DNA from: Methylocaldum marinum
GTDB lineage: Bacteria > Pseudomonadota > Gammaproteobacteria > Methylococcales > Methylococcaceae
Direction of reading: 5' to 3'
Length of the DNA: 64,000 nucleotides
NCBI RefSeq assembly: GCF_003584645.1
Contig: NZ_AP017928.1
Coordinates: 1-64,000 of the forward strand
The position numbers and the translations under genes were made by a program. Below, piece by piece: positions 52,728 to 63,749 of this stretch (position 1 is its first letter; each line of letters opens with the position of its first letter). Below the pieces are notes generated by a model, which had not been told where the DNA came from, made no database searches, and saw nothing but the letters and a program-made list of their open reading frames with translations.

Positions 52728-53936
52728 TCACCTTGCCGACCTTCCGCCGTGGCTTTCCGGGGCGAGTCGGGCCTCGGTGTCCAGCCGATAACGCCGCCCA
52801 CGCCAGTCGACCTCGCGGACGGTGAAAACCCGCGCATAGATCAAAGGGGCGACGAGCCAAAGTGCAAGGGCGACCCACGAGTATTTGAGAGGCAGACGGG
52901 CGCCCCCCATGCGATGGTGCAGCTCGTTCATCATGAGGGCGATGGATCCCGGAATGAGTCCGGCGAGCACGGCCGCGAAGACCCGGCCATCCGCGGCGGC
53001 CGGCAAAGCGAGGATCAGTCCGGTCCAGAATGCAGTCCCGATCAGCCAATGATGCAACTTGAAGGAGCGAGCGGGCAGGCCCGATCTCGAAAAGGCGATC
53101 CAGCGGACCAGGACGGGCAGGAATTCACCGATCGATGCGCCCTGCTGAACGACGGCCACCGGATGCGGAGACATCCTGTTGCGATAGCCGCGTTCGTACA
53201 AGCGCAGCCCTAGGAACATGTCGTCGACCAATTGGCCTTCGGCGGTTTCGAGTCCGCCTATTGCCGCGACCGCCTCGCGCTTGAACACCATGAATTCTCC
53301 CATGATGAAAGGGAGTTCGCCGCCGAATCGATCTGCGGTGGCGATGGCAGTCGGCTCGTAGAGCCCGTTGATCATCAGCGCATAGCCGACGTCTCCGATA
53401 GTGATTGGCGGTTCGGTAGCCACCACGGGAGCGAACGCCACGCCCGCCCGATCGGACGCGAGCAAGGTTTCCACCAGAATCTTCAGAGCGTCACGATCCT
53501 GGCGCACGTCGGAGTCGACGAAGGCGATCAGCTCGTTGTGCGCCTCTCTGAAGCCGGCAATCATGGCATTGAGCTTGCCGGTGCGGCGGGCCGGAGGCGG
53601 ACCGCAAAGAATAATGCCTGCATCGACGGTCTGTCCGGCTCGCTTCCGCTTGGCAAGCGCTTTTTCGACCAAGGGAAGCGCCGGCTCGCGCGCGTCGTCG
53701 AAAACGAAGAGCGTTTCGACCTCTCCCGGATAACCATGATCGAGCGCTGCGCGAATATTTTCTTCGATGCCGGTGTCGAGTCCCTTGATCGGACGCACCA
53801 CACTGAGCGACGGATAGCGTTCCAGGGTAGGGGGAGGAGGCCGTCTGCCGACGGCCAGCCGCTGCCATCGGTAAGCACGCCAGATCCAGTACAGCCATGC
53901 TGCGCTCAAGAGTACCGACCAAAAATGGGGAATCAT
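52728..53936 (-). CDS. GT21-type glycosyltransferase (ceramide/hopanoid type)
   Basis: A 402-residue membrane enzyme. N-terminal helix, then LSVVRPIKGLDTGIEENIRA, FVFDDAREPALPLVE, HNELIAFVDSDVRQDRDALK (D1/D2 motifs), GQLVDDMFLGLRLYERGYRN (D3) and VLVRWIAFSR ((Q/R)xxRW-like). The C-terminus has further helices. It fits ceramide glucosyltransferase and hopanoid HpnI relatives. If HpnI, it would attach an N-acetylglucosamine to a hopanoid; no squalene-hopene genes are in the window. Confidence 0.8.
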   Translation of the reverse strand: MIPHFWSVLLSAAWLYWIWRAYRWQRLAVGRRPPPPTLERYPSLSVVRPIKGLDTGIEENIRAALDHGYPGEVETLFVFDDAREPALPLVEKALAKRKRAGQTVDAGIILCGPPPARRTGKLNAMIAGFREAHNELIAFVDSDVRQDRDALKILVETLLASDRAGVAFAPVVATEPPITIGDVGYALMINGLYEPTAIATADRFGGELPFIMGEFMVFKREAVAAIGGLETAEGQLVDDMFLGLRLYERGYRNRMSPHPVAVVQQGASIGEFLPVLVRWIAFSRSGLPARSFKLHHWLIGTAFWTGLILALPAAADGRVFAAVLAGLIPGSIALMMNELHHRMGGARLPLKYSWVALALWLVAPLIYARVFTVREVDWRGRRYRLDTEARLAPESHGGRSAR

Positions 53937-53964
53937 GATTTCTCTCCCACCTGTTCGCTGTCGT

Positions 53965-54786
53965 CTATCGCCAGAATGTGAGATCTTGCGCCTGATAGCC
54001 GGAGGGTACCCGCGGACTTTCGTCGGGCGATATCGAGTCGGTTATTCGGTTCAGAGCCATAACGGTGGGATGTTTGCCGGATAAGTCGACCATTTCGACC
54101 GGCACGCCAGCCAGGTCGCTGAATTGGATCGGCGGAACGGAGATGCCGAACTGGCTGGCAAAGCCTTGTGCTTTCGCGGCGAGCCGTTGAGTGAAAGAGA
54201 GCAGCGAGCGAATCGTCGCGTAATCATCGGCAGACAATTGCATCGAAGACGGATTCGCAAGGCACAGTTCCGCCAGTTTTGTGGACCCTTGCAGCACCTC
54301 CAGCTGTTCGCAGTTGATCCCGGCGACTTGCTTGGCCCGCCCGGTTTTGACGAGGCGCGAGTCATTCACTGGATTGTCGGCGGAACCAATGTGGTCTATC
54401 GAAATTCCCCCCAGCATTTCTTCCCATTTGGCACGCTGCTTGGGCGGCAGCTTTCTGAGTTGATCACCGAAGCCTTGGAGCAGCGGCTGTATATCCTGTG
54501 CTTGACGAGCCATCCGATCGATCTGTTGCTCGGTTATGGGCGTAAAACGCCGCTTTTTATGGTCGATCAACACCAGCCGTTCATCTGCGCGCTGATAGAA
54601 AATGTCGAGATTGCGATCGCCGCCGGCTCCCTTGACCATGATCTGCCCGTCTTTGATGACGATCGGCTGAACTGCCGTCTTCTGGCCTTCTTCGACATTG
54701 AATTCGATAGTGCTGTCCGCATTGACGGGTGCCAGCCAGGTCAGATTGGCGGCGAAGACTAAACGGAAAAGTTTTCGATGTTGCAT
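53965..54786 (-). CDS. Exported hypothetical protein (DUF4412-like)
   Basis: Signal peptide MQHRKLFRLVFAANLTWLAP, cleaved near VNA-DS. FYQRADERLVLIDHKKRRFT and PITEQQIDRMA follow the pattern of DUF4412 proteins (a D-x-x-x-x-x-x-I-D-H-x-x-R-x-x-x-P-I). GINCEQLEVLQGSTKLAELC contains a cysteine pair typical of the group. Function unknown; it lies next to the glycosyltransferase in the same direction, 28 bases upstream. Confidence 0.6.
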   Translation of the reverse strand: MQHRKLFRLVFAANLTWLAPVNADSTIEFNVEEGQKTAVQPIVIKDGQIMVKGAGGDRNLDIFYQRADERLVLIDHKKRRFTPITEQQIDRMARQAQDIQPLLQGFGDQLRKLPPKQRAKWEEMLGGISIDHIGSADNPVNDSRLVKTGRAKQVAGINCEQLEVLQGSTKLAELCLANPSSMQLSADDYATIRSLLSFTQRLAAKAQGFASQFGISVPPIQFSDLAGVPVEMVDLSGKHPTVMALNRITDSISPDESPRVPSGYQAQDLTFWR

Positions 54787-55305
54787 ACGCAGATTCCGGA
54801 GGAGCTAGTTTGCTGTTTAAACAGGCGGATCAAATTCACCGCGAGGGTCGAAAAATGAAAATTCAGGTTTTGCCTGAATGCAGCAAGAAAAGAGTGGATG
54901 TCTTACCCGGGTAAGGGTGACCGGACAGAAGGCATTTTGACATGCGTAATCGACTTGCGACAATCGGCAGGGTAATTTTAGGATTGCATCAAACTTCAGC
55001 AAGTTCCAAAGGATAGATGATCACATGTTTAGAAAATTCAAAAAATTCGCCATGTACGTCTTTGGCGGATACCCGGAAGACGGGAGTCGTTGCCGTCGAT
55101 TACCGCGCTTTCTTCAATTCGGTCCCCCGCTTTTTGATCGAGGCTTTTTCGTTCTTCCTGCGGGGCCGCGGCGCAAACCGATTGCGGCGCGAAACAGCGC
55201 CATCGGCCGCGACTACGAAGGACTGTCCTTATCGCCTGTCGGCCGTACCGCTCTAAGCGGCGCGCTGCCCCAGCGCGCATCCGCACTTAAATTGTAGGTC
55301 AGACC
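54787..55305. other. Long intergenic region, no convincing gene
   Basis: Two short plus-strand frames start at 55017 and 55025 (MFRKFKKFAMYVFGGYPEDG) after AAAGGA; neither has a recognisable family, and both are rich in Arg. A GGAGGAG at about 54797 belongs to no clear start. I see no regulatory structure. Confidence 0.4.
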
Positions 55306-56268
55306 GTGGCGGGCGGACACACGCATGACCATGCCGAGGCGATCGGCAGCCGAGCAAAATTCCGGCTCGGGCTCTCGGCCGTTCTAACGATCGCGTTCGT
55401 CATCTTCGAAGTCTTCGCTGGACTGATTGCGAACAGCTTGGCGCTCTTGACCGATGCGGCACACAACCTGACGGATGTTCTCGCCCTGGTGCTTTCGTGG
55501 TACGCGTTGCATCTGGCCGAACAGCCGCCCCATGCGGGCAAGACCTTCGGCTATCACCGGGTCGGAATTCTCGTGGCCCTGATCAATTCCACGACCCTAG
55601 CCTTGATTTCCGCCGGCATATTTTATGAAGCGTACGAGCGTTTCGTATCGCCGCCGCCTGTCGTCGCCGACATCCTGATCGCCGTCGGCGCCGCGGCTTT
55701 CGTCGTCAATGTCGTAACGGCTTGGTTGGTGAGCCACGGTGCGGAGCATGACTTAAACATCCGGAGCGCCTTTATTCATCTGCTGGGCGATGTGTTTTCG
55801 ACGGCCGGAGCGGTTGTCGCGGGAATCGGAATCTGGTTTACAGGTTTCTACTGGCTTGATCCTTTGGCCAGTGTGCTGATTGGTATGCTCATTCTCTGGA
55901 ACGCCTGGGTGATTTTGCGAGAAACGATCGACATCTTGTTGGAAAGTACGCCTCGCGACATCGAGATGAGTTCCATGGTGCGGGATCTTCTTCAGGTCGA
56001 AGGCGTGAAAGGCGTCCACGATCTTCATGTGTGGAGCATCTCGAAAAGCTTCCGCTTTCTTTCGGCGCATGTCGTTATCGACGACGTTCTAATCAGCCAG
56101 GCAGTGCTGATACAACATGAAATCAAGGAGATGATCCGAAGCCACTACGGCATCGGACATTGCACCCTGCAATTGGAATGCGAAGGCTGCGATCCGGATT
56201 CGTTGTACTGTGATATCAATCACTATGGCCGCCACGAGCATGCCGAACACCATCATGCCTCGAGATGA
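55306..56268 (+). CDS. Cation diffusion facilitator (CDF) exporter
   Basis: GTG start at 55306, 320 residues, with a His-rich N-terminus (GGHTHDHAEA). Six helices; zinc-binding motifs LLTDAAHNLTDVLA (HxxxD in TM2) and IHLLGDVFSTAG (HxxxD in TM5). A C-terminal metal-binding ferredoxin-like domain (GVKGVHDLHVWSISKSFRFL) and a His-rich tail (HYGRHEHAEHHHASR) follow. It exports zinc or similar divalent metals by proton antiport (CzcD/ZitB type). Confidence 0.92.
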   Translation: MAGGHTHDHAEAIGSRAKFRLGLSAVLTIAFVIFEVFAGLIANSLALLTDAAHNLTDVLALVLSWYALHLAEQPPHAGKTFGYHRVGILVALINSTTLALISAGIFYEAYERFVSPPPVVADILIAVGAAAFVVNVVTAWLVSHGAEHDLNIRSAFIHLLGDVFSTAGAVVAGIGIWFTGFYWLDPLASVLIGMLILWNAWVILRETIDILLESTPRDIEMSSMVRDLLQVEGVKGVHDLHVWSISKSFRFLSAHVVIDDVLISQAVLIQHEIKEMIRSHYGIGHCTLQLECEGCDPDSLYCDINHYGRHEHAEHHHASR

Positions 56269-56370
56269 ACGTACCGAGTAAGGTAATCCGGCGCTTCGAA
56301 ACCGAGTGTCGGAGGGGGGATTCTAGAATTTTGCTTAGAATTCCGAAACGCGGTATCATTGTCGCCTTCA

Positions 56371-56448
<78 letters not shown>

Positions 56449-56455
56449 TAAAGAC

Positions 56456-56489
56456 AAAGGCTTATCGAGTGGATCGGTAAGCCTTTTTT
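56456..56489 (+). terminator. Rho-independent terminator after tRNA-Pro
   Basis: Arms AAAGGCTTA (56456-56464) and TAAGCCTTT (56478-56486), then a run of T to 56489. Confidence 0.85.
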
Positions 56490-56812
56490 CGTTTGGGTGA
56501 ACTGCTAGGTGAACGCAACTGGCATCCATCCAACGCCGGATAACCAGCCGTGCTGCAATAGCAGATTCGATAGACTTGCGTATGGCAATCTAACGAAGAA
56601 CATCTGCATTGCGAATGCATTTCTGCTTTCTGAGCGTCCGATTTACCATCGGGCTCTTTGTGTCCGCCAACAAAAAACCCGACCAAGTTCCCCCGGCCGG
56701 GTCAGTTTGCCTTTCAACACATAAAGAGTAGTGCGACTTTCAGCTTAGTCCGGAATCGGAGAAATACAAGTCGCCGCCAAACGCCAAACATGCGCCGATA
56801 AGCTTCTTCCGG
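56490..56812. other. Intergenic region
   Basis: No gene. It contains the minus-strand terminator below; otherwise nothing recognised. Confidence 0.4.
56672..56701 (-). terminator. Possible minus-strand terminator
   Basis: On the minus strand, CCCGGCC ... GGTCGGG pairs (one G-T) and is followed by six T. It would stop transcription coming from the IS630 remnant. Confidence 0.55.
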
Positions 56813-57073
56813 CTATATCCGATCGGGCGGCGGCAAATTTTGCCGGATCTTCGGAAAAGGCTTAATCCCTGTCCACCAGCCCTCGGCGGAGATGGCCCTC
56901 GGACGGCCGGCACGGCTGGGCTTCGGAGCCAATTGGCCGGTTTCGATGAAGAACTTCTTAAGCACGTGAACGGTGTTCGGGCTGACCCGGAACAGCGTGG
57001 CCGTCTCGCGCACGCTGTGCGTCAGGGCGTAGCTGAACATCCGGGTTCTCAGATCGAGTGAATAAGCTTTCAT
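56813..57073 (-). pseudogene. IS630-family transposase remnant
   Basis: From ATG 57073 (MKAYSLDLRTRMFSYALTHS) it reads an IS630 helix-turn-helix N-terminus: VRETATLFRVSPNTVHVLKK and KPSRAGRPRAI. After about 70 residues the frame runs out of homology; the DDE catalytic domain is absent. Confidence 0.75.
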
Positions 57074-57091
57074 GGCACGACTCCAAGGCAA

Positions 57092-57445
57092 TATTTACCC
57101 TTCGACCTCAAGTAATTGCAAACATGTGAATTTGCTGTATGAATGTTGCCCACTCGGCTAGTGAAATCGATAACGGCAGAGTGTAGCGTATGATTCGCGA
57201 AGGGTTCGTTTGCTGCGAGGCGGGACGCGGGGCAGTCTCCAGGAGCGATGGGGTAGGGTGATTTCCCGAAACTTTTTCGCGTAGGAAAAATACAATGAAT
57301 GTTCCAGTTAACGAGCGAGTGTCGGTCGGCGTAACGCTTCGGAGGCATGGAAGTCGCCTGCGGCGGTCTGACGCAGCGAAAAGGCACTAGAAAAAATGGT
57401 TGATCTTCGCCGAACACGGACTCGATTCCCGAGACAAGCCGGGCT
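57092..57445. other. Intergenic region, no gene seen
   Basis: A minus-strand open frame crosses this stretch, but its composition and start are unconvincing. No clear motif apart from the DnaA boxes at its right end. Confidence 0.35.
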
Positions 57446-57446
57446 T

Positions 57447-57470
57447 ATCCACAGAAGCTGTGGATAAGTT
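57447..57470. promoter_or_regulatory. Inverted pair of perfect DnaA boxes
   Basis: TTATCCACA, GAAGC, TGTGGATAA: two exact consensus DnaA boxes in inverted orientation with a 5-bp spacer. It lies about 60-80 bases before the DUF6794-like gene. A DnaA-controlled promoter or titration site is possible; the local sequence is not AT-rich enough to suggest an origin. Confidence 0.7.
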
Positions 57471-57527
57471 TGTGGCTAGCCCGTCGATAAGCCCGATTTT
57501 CCTAGTCTTCCGTTCCTTGCAAACAAA

Positions 57528-57836
57528 ATGAACAATCCATTACAACCACGTGATTCACGCTTCAACCCGGAAAATTTGCCCCGGACTCTCGAAGAAGCCG
57601 TAGAACGGTTGCTGCTTATGCTGAACGAGTCCGAGAAATACAAGATCGCCGCCGCGTCCAGCGCGGACGCGATCAATTTCGAATTTAGTCTCGGTGCATA
57701 TATTCGCAAGGTTTGCGGACTTTGGCGCGGCAACAAGGCGCTCATGGCGTCTTGCGGTGCACTCAATCCGGAGGATGCATCGATCGCCATCATTCACGCG
57801 CTGTGGGCCAGGTTGCAGCAGCAAACGATGTCATAG
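57528..57836 (+). CDS. DUF6794-like protein (102 aa)
   Basis: The central stretch NLPRTLEEAVERLLLMLNES, followed by FEFSLGAYIRKVCGLWRGNK, fits the DUF6794 pattern (P-x-x-L-x-E-A-x-x-x-L ... F-x-L-G-x-x-I-R-x-x-x-G-L-W). Small soluble protein, function unknown. It is the gene behind the paired DnaA boxes. Confidence 0.6.
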   Translation: MNNPLQPRDSRFNPENLPRTLEEAVERLLLMLNESEKYKIAAASSADAINFEFSLGAYIRKVCGLWRGNKALMASCGALNPEDASIAIIHALWARLQQQTMS

Positions 57837-57873
57837 CGAACTTATCGCCGCTCGATGATTCACCAACCCATGC

Positions 57874-58815
57874 CTAGTCCGTGTTTCCGAGCGTGGCGAG
57901 CGCGTCCGCATAGGTCGTCGCAGGTATCGGCCCGAGTTCGGCGCGGGCCCGATCGACGCGATAACGCCGCGGCAGGGCAAGAAATTCCACCTCGAATCGC
58001 GTCACCGGCGGCCGCCCCGGCAGCCGCAGCGTGCGCCAGACCGTTTCTGCCGCACCCGCGAACGGATAGATCAGTTTTGACGGCAGCGAAAGTTTCGGAG
58101 CAGGCAGGCCGTAAGCATTCAGCACGCCGCCGAAAAATTCGGCGGCCGGCATCGGTTCGGCGTTGGTGACGAGATAGATGCCACGATCGACACCGCGCGT
58201 CAGAGACGCGGCCAGGACATGGGTTACGGTATCCACGTGTACATGCTCGAATGGTTGCCGGCCGCCGTCGAAGAGAGGTAGCTTGCCGGCGCGGGCACGG
58301 TCGACGATGGCCTCGAGTTGAGCCGAGCCGGCGCCCCAGATGAAAGTAGGGCGCAACACGATTCTTTCGATCGGCCCGGTGTGGTCGAAAACCGCCTTTT
58401 CGGCGAGTTGCTTGGAGCGGCCGTAATCGGAGCTGGGCCGTGCCGGCAGCGGCGCGGTTTCGTCGATATCGAGCAGCGGGGCGCCGGCCTGCAGTACCGA
58501 TTCGGAGCTGACGAAAATGAATCGCTTCACGCCGGCGCGGTCCGCCGCAGCGATGAGGTCTTCCGTAGCCCGAACGTTGATTTTGTAAAAATCTTCCCAG
58601 CGGCGCCACGTGTCGACGATCGCCGCGAGGTGGATTACGGCGTCGCAGCCGGCCAGCCGTCCTGCCCAGGCGGATACGTCCTCGAGCCGGCCGGCTACCT
58701 CATCCGGCGTTCGCGCCTCGCGGACCAGTGCGTGCACCTGGTGTCCTTCGCTGCGAAGCCGCTCCACCAGGCGTCGACCAACAAACCCCGTGGAACCGGT
58801 GACGAGAACGCGCAT
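57874..58815 (-). CDS. Extended SDR, NAD-dependent epimerase/3-beta-HSD type
   Basis: A 313-residue extended short-chain dehydrogenase/reductase. MRVLVTGSTGFVGRRLVERL is the GxxGxxG cofactor motif; CDAVIHLAAIVDTWRRWEDF, the catalytic SSESV...YGRSK (S, YxxxK) and a C-terminal VHVDTVTHVLAASLTRGVDR follow. It resembles 3-beta-hydroxysteroid dehydrogenase/NSDHL-like members, some of which work in bacterial sterol C-4 demethylation, but a sugar epimerase is equally possible. Confidence 0.8.
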   Translation of the reverse strand: MRVLVTGSTGFVGRRLVERLRSEGHQVHALVREARTPDEVAGRLEDVSAWAGRLAGCDAVIHLAAIVDTWRRWEDFYKINVRATEDLIAAADRAGVKRFIFVSSESVLQAGAPLLDIDETAPLPARPSSDYGRSKQLAEKAVFDHTGPIERIVLRPTFIWGAGSAQLEAIVDRARAGKLPLFDGGRQPFEHVHVDTVTHVLAASLTRGVDRGIYLVTNAEPMPAAEFFGGVLNAYGLPAPKLSLPSKLIYPFAGAAETVWRTLRLPGRPPVTRFEVEFLALPRRYRVDRARAELGPIPATTYADALATLGNTD

Positions 58816-59017
58816 GGAAAATCTCCTGTTAAAGTTGGACGGTCAGTATAGCAATGGGGAGGATGCGCGGTTCCGGGGAGGGTAGCGCTTCTCCGGAAAC
58901 GGAATACGGTCGTTGGAATCGAGATTCCCTGCAGCCAGTTCCCAACAAAGCGCGCTCTTTGCGGACGAATCGAAGCTTCGGTTGTAGATTCAAACCGGTA
59001 ACGGCCTTGCGACATCT

Positions 59018-60001
59018 TCAGTACCGCGTCATCTGGGCCGGCCTTGCATCTCCGGCGGTGGCAGCAGTGACGGTATAGGACCCGGTCTCCGGTGGCTCGG
59101 TGTAGGCGCGCACGACGAGCGGCTGCAGTGTGGGGGCGAGGTATTTGAGTACCTGTACCGGTAGGGCGCTGGTAAAGCGAAAATGTGCGGCGGCAGATCC
59201 CGTGTATACGCCCTTGACCCGTATCGCCGTGCCTTGCTCGACGACGTCGATCAAGGCGCTGCGCGCTGCCGCCGCAACCTCCGGCGCATTACTCGTCGGC
59301 CTTGCGCTTCTTTCAGGTGCATCAGCGTCTCATAAGGCGTCTCCGCAACGAAGTGAAATGTGGCGAAGCGCTCAGGGAAGTACTTCTCGTAAAGGTCTGC
59401 GACAGCTTCGGCGGAAAGTCCCTGGGCCGCCCGCTGTTCCGTGAGATAGTCCCGAAACGCAGCAAGGTCGCGATGGGGATAGACCGAACGGTATATGGTG
59501 GCCAAGCGTTTCGGGAAGGATCGTATTCTTCCGGCCAGGAGGTCCATGGCTTCTTGCGGGGTTTTGTTCCGGTACTTTGCATAAAAACGCCGCAGATACG
59601 CTTTGCCCTCTTGGTCGGCGAAATGCTTCAGATACTGCCGGCGTGTCCCGCTGTCCTCCGCGTCCATCCAAAGTGCCGCGCCTTCGGGCTTGTAGCGATG
59701 ATGGTAGACGACGTCCCGCATGAGCCGGATAAAGACCAGCTTGACCGATTCCTGCCTGAAAGCTCGGAAGGGCCGTATATCCCAGCCGCTCATCGTATGG
59801 GCCGGTGCTCGGATAGCGGATGTCGCGGCTAGCTCCGGGCTCGACCCGGAAGTACAACTGTTCGCCGATCGAGGAGAAATAGCGCGCCCGGTATTCCGAT
59901 GTCTTCATTACCCGGGCGGTATAAACACCGCCTAGCGGCAGCATTGCTCCGGCCGTGCTCCAGACAGTGATCCTGAACGGTGCGCCGCCGAGTTGGCTCA
60001 T
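59018..60001 (-). pseudogene. Decayed bifunctional penicillin-binding protein
   Basis: Pieces of one gene in several minus-strand frames: YFSSIGEQLYFRVEPGASRD then YPSTGPYDERLGY (before 59790), SVKLVFIRLMRDVVYHHRYK ... RRFYAKYRNKTPQEAMDLL (59.3-59.75 kb), AETPYETLMHLKEAQGRRVM, and IDVVEQGTAIRVKGVYTGS joined directly to FRFTSALPVQVLKYLAPTLQ (59.02-59.25 kb). The order follows a transglycosylase/transpeptidase family of roughly 1000 residues. The KTG region and most of the transpeptidase domain are deleted, and at least two frameshifts are needed. Confidence 0.65.
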
Positions 60002-60208
60002 TTAAGCTAAACGTCCCCGTGCCGTCTGAAAAATGTGCATCAATAATAGACCTAAACCGATATCAATTCCTCAAGCGCAATTTGAGAGCATCCTGCGGCG
60101 AACCACATGGGCGGAGTATGAGGAAATCGGCTGGCCTATTGCCTGCGCTTCCGCGAGTTTGTAGCATCGAACCCTCGTTTTCCATGAATCCGATGGTTAG
60201 GAGGGGCC

Positions 60209-61849
60209 ATGAGATCGCCGCTCGCGTTGTTCATACTGGCTATAGGGATAGGCGTCGTTCCGCTCCCCACGATATCGGCCGAGTCCGATGGGCCTCACAT
60301 CGTTCCGATGGCGGTCGAGAGCTCGACCGGAAAACCCGGCATATTGACCATCGACTCGGAAGGATTCCATCTTGCGGCGCGGGACGTTGGGCTGGATGTG
60401 CTTCTGCGCGAATTGGCGCGGAACGGCGGGATCGAGTTCGATCGCCCGGAGGACTTGAAAGATTACCCGGTCACGGTCAAGGCGGATGCGGCCGATTGGG
60501 CATCGATCGTTCGGGCCGCTTTGCAGGGTTTCAATCACGTCGACCGCTTGAACCGGGCAGGCGCGATCGAACATGTCGTCATCACCGGGCTCAACGGCGA
60601 CGGAACCGCGCCGGACTCGACCACAGGTCTTGGCGACGACGGCGACAAAGATGCAAGGCCGAGCACCGTTTCTCCCGACCTCGCCCAATTACCGCGGAAC
60701 GCCGTTCGACCGATTCGCCTCGACCGGGCCAAGCTGGCGGCGATGAAGCCGGGCGAGGAACTGCCCTTAAGTCTGCCGAGCGGACATTATGCCCTGGTCC
60801 ACGACAACCGCTATACACATGAAAACGGCGATTTTACCTGGGTCGGCTATCTCAAGGAGGACGGCCAGGCCTTTCGTGCGGTGATGACCTTCGGCAAGAA
60901 CGGCGCCGTGGGGCAGATTTCCACGCCGGAAGCGGTCTACTTGATCGAACCGAACAACGGCCGACAATGGTTGATCGACATCCGGGCGGCTGGGCTGAGC
61001 CAGGCTCCGCACCATGGGCAGGCGCCGGTTCCATCGGAAACGGCTGCGCCACTTGGCGAAAGCGGCAAGCCCAAAGGGCAAGGAACCGCCGCGGAGGCAG
61101 ACAGAACTTCGGAGGGGCTGACGGCGAACGCGCAACTCGACGCTTCGACGCCGACGACCATCGATCTGCTGGTTCTCTACACGTCCAGAGTCGCTTCGGG
61201 CAAGGCGGCAAGCCGCATCAATCATTTGATCGCGCTGGCCAATCAAGCCTTCGTCGACAGCCGGGTCGCGATCAGCTTGCGTCTCATGAAAGCCGTGCGG
61301 GTCGAATATCCCGAGGCTAACGACAACGGCACGGCGCTGCGCGATCTGACGTTTGCCCGGCGCGCTCTTGGGAAAGTCGACGCCTGGAGGAAGGAATACG
61401 GTGCCGATCTGGTGACCCTGATTCGACCGTTCAACCACGCGGCCCACGAGGGCTGCGGCACCGCCTGGCTGAACGGCGCCGATGGAAGCCCGCTGTCGTC
61501 GAGCCGCGCCTTTTCGGTTGTCAACGATGGCCGCAGCGGTTCGTATTACTGCTCGGACTACGCGCTTGCGCATGAACTCGCGCACAACATGGGAAGCGCG
61601 CATGATCGTTCCAATGCCGGCGCCGGAGGCGTCCTGCCTTATTCTTACGGATACGGCACTCCGGGATCGTTCGGTACGATCATGAGTTACACCCATCCCC
61701 GGCTGGGGCTTTTCTCAAATCCCAAGGTTTCCTTATGCAAGGGCGCGCCCTGCGGGCTGGATGCGGAGAGTCCCGCAGCGGCGGACAATGCGCTCTCGCT
61801 CAATGCGGTGCGGTCGATCGTGGCGGATTTCCGTCAGGCCGTCCGCTAA
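60209..61849 (+). CDS. Secreted zinc metalloprotease (metzincin type)
   Basis: 546 residues. Signal peptide MRSPLALFILAIGIGVVPLP. A pro-region of about 300 residues includes a secretin/STN-like fold (LDVLLRELARNGGIEFDRPE). The catalytic domain has HELAHNMGSAHD (HExxHxxGxxH, about residues 453-464) and a Met-turn IMSYTHPR. Cysteines in CSDYALA and CKGAPCGLD suggest disulfides. GAGG precedes the ATG. Resembles M12B/M72 reprolysin-type proteases; extracellular substrate unknown. Confidence 0.85.
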   Translation: MRSPLALFILAIGIGVVPLPTISAESDGPHIVPMAVESSTGKPGILTIDSEGFHLAARDVGLDVLLRELARNGGIEFDRPEDLKDYPVTVKADAADWASIVRAALQGFNHVDRLNRAGAIEHVVITGLNGDGTAPDSTTGLGDDGDKDARPSTVSPDLAQLPRNAVRPIRLDRAKLAAMKPGEELPLSLPSGHYALVHDNRYTHENGDFTWVGYLKEDGQAFRAVMTFGKNGAVGQISTPEAVYLIEPNNGRQWLIDIRAAGLSQAPHHGQAPVPSETAAPLGESGKPKGQGTAAEADRTSEGLTANAQLDASTPTTIDLLVLYTSRVASGKAASRINHLIALANQAFVDSRVAISLRLMKAVRVEYPEANDNGTALRDLTFARRALGKVDAWRKEYGADLVTLIRPFNHAAHEGCGTAWLNGADGSPLSSSRAFSVVNDGRSGSYYCSDYALAHELAHNMGSAHDRSNAGAGGVLPYSYGYGTPGSFGTIMSYTHPRLGLFSNPKVSLCKGAPCGLDAESPAAADNALSLNAVRSIVADFRQAVR

Positions 61850-61865
61850 GTACATTCCATAAAGC

Positions 61866-62063
61866 CGTGGCGTCGGGAAAGGATTCCCGACCTACAGGGT
61901 GCACGATCGTAGGTCGGCAATCCCTTGCCGACGCAGACGCTCGATCGGGCCGTGGCGTCGGGAAAGGATTCCCGACCTACAGGGTGCACGGTCGTAGGTC
62001 GGCAATCCCTTGCCGACGCAGACGCTCGGTCGGGCCGCGGCGTCGGGAAAGGATTCCCGACCT
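61866..62063. repeat. 85-bp tandem repeat of the REP-like family
   Basis: Units at 61866-61950 and 61951-62035 are near-identical, and a third begins at 62036, to be split by an IS110 element. Each holds CGTCGGGAAAGGATTCCCGAC and CGTAGGTCGGCAATCCCTTG, two hairpins joined by a CTACAGGGTGCACG spacer. Confidence 0.9.
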
Positions 62064-63265
<1,202 letters not shown>

Positions 63266-63280
63266 CCCGGATAACAGTAT

Positions 63281-63364
63281 CTACAGGGTGCACGATCGTA
63301 GGTCGGCAATCCCTTGCCGACGCAGACGCTCGATCGGGCCGTGACGTCGGGAAAGGATTGCCGA
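63281..63364. repeat. REP-like repeat, remainder of copy split by IS110
   Basis: CTACAGGGTGCACG ... GATCGGGC completes the third 85-bp unit; CGTGACGTCGGGAAAGGATTGCCGA starts a fourth, incomplete copy with a variant second hairpin. Confidence 0.88.
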
Positions 63365-63749
63365 ATACGAATGCTTCCGCGCAGAGTGACGCATTAGGCC
63401 CGTCGAACCATAAACGGAATCCACTTGATCAGAGCTTCCTTAGCGCGTGCCCGCCCGTCGCCGGAATACGAAACCACCCTCATGTCCGAATTTCGCATCG
63501 TTTCGGAAACTGTCACACGACGTTCAAACGGTAGTCATAAAACACCTTTACTGTTTCGCTGCCACGGAACCTCAAGGAAGTTCTGAAAAGGCCCTCTCCC
63601 GCAGTGAGAAGGCCGGGTGACGGCCGTTTAGCTCAAGCAGTTGCTCGGAATGGGCGACTGCATCGGAACTTCCTGAAGACAAGCCGTTTCCGGGTTGAGA
63701 GTCCCGACGCTCGACCTCTCCGAATTCACGACGCCAGAAGGACAAGAAC
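63365..63749. other. Intergenic region with a long-range inverted repeat
   Basis: No gene recognised. AGGAAGTTC (63575-63583) and GAACTTCCT (63666-63674) are exact inverse copies about 82 bases apart, possibly the ends of a small non-autonomous element or an mRNA leader structure of the gene at 63750. Confidence 0.4.

Noticed and set aside
57420..57527. Replication origin at the DnaA boxes
   Set aside because: Only two boxes, no AT-rich unwinding region and no dnaA/dnaN/gidA neighbours.
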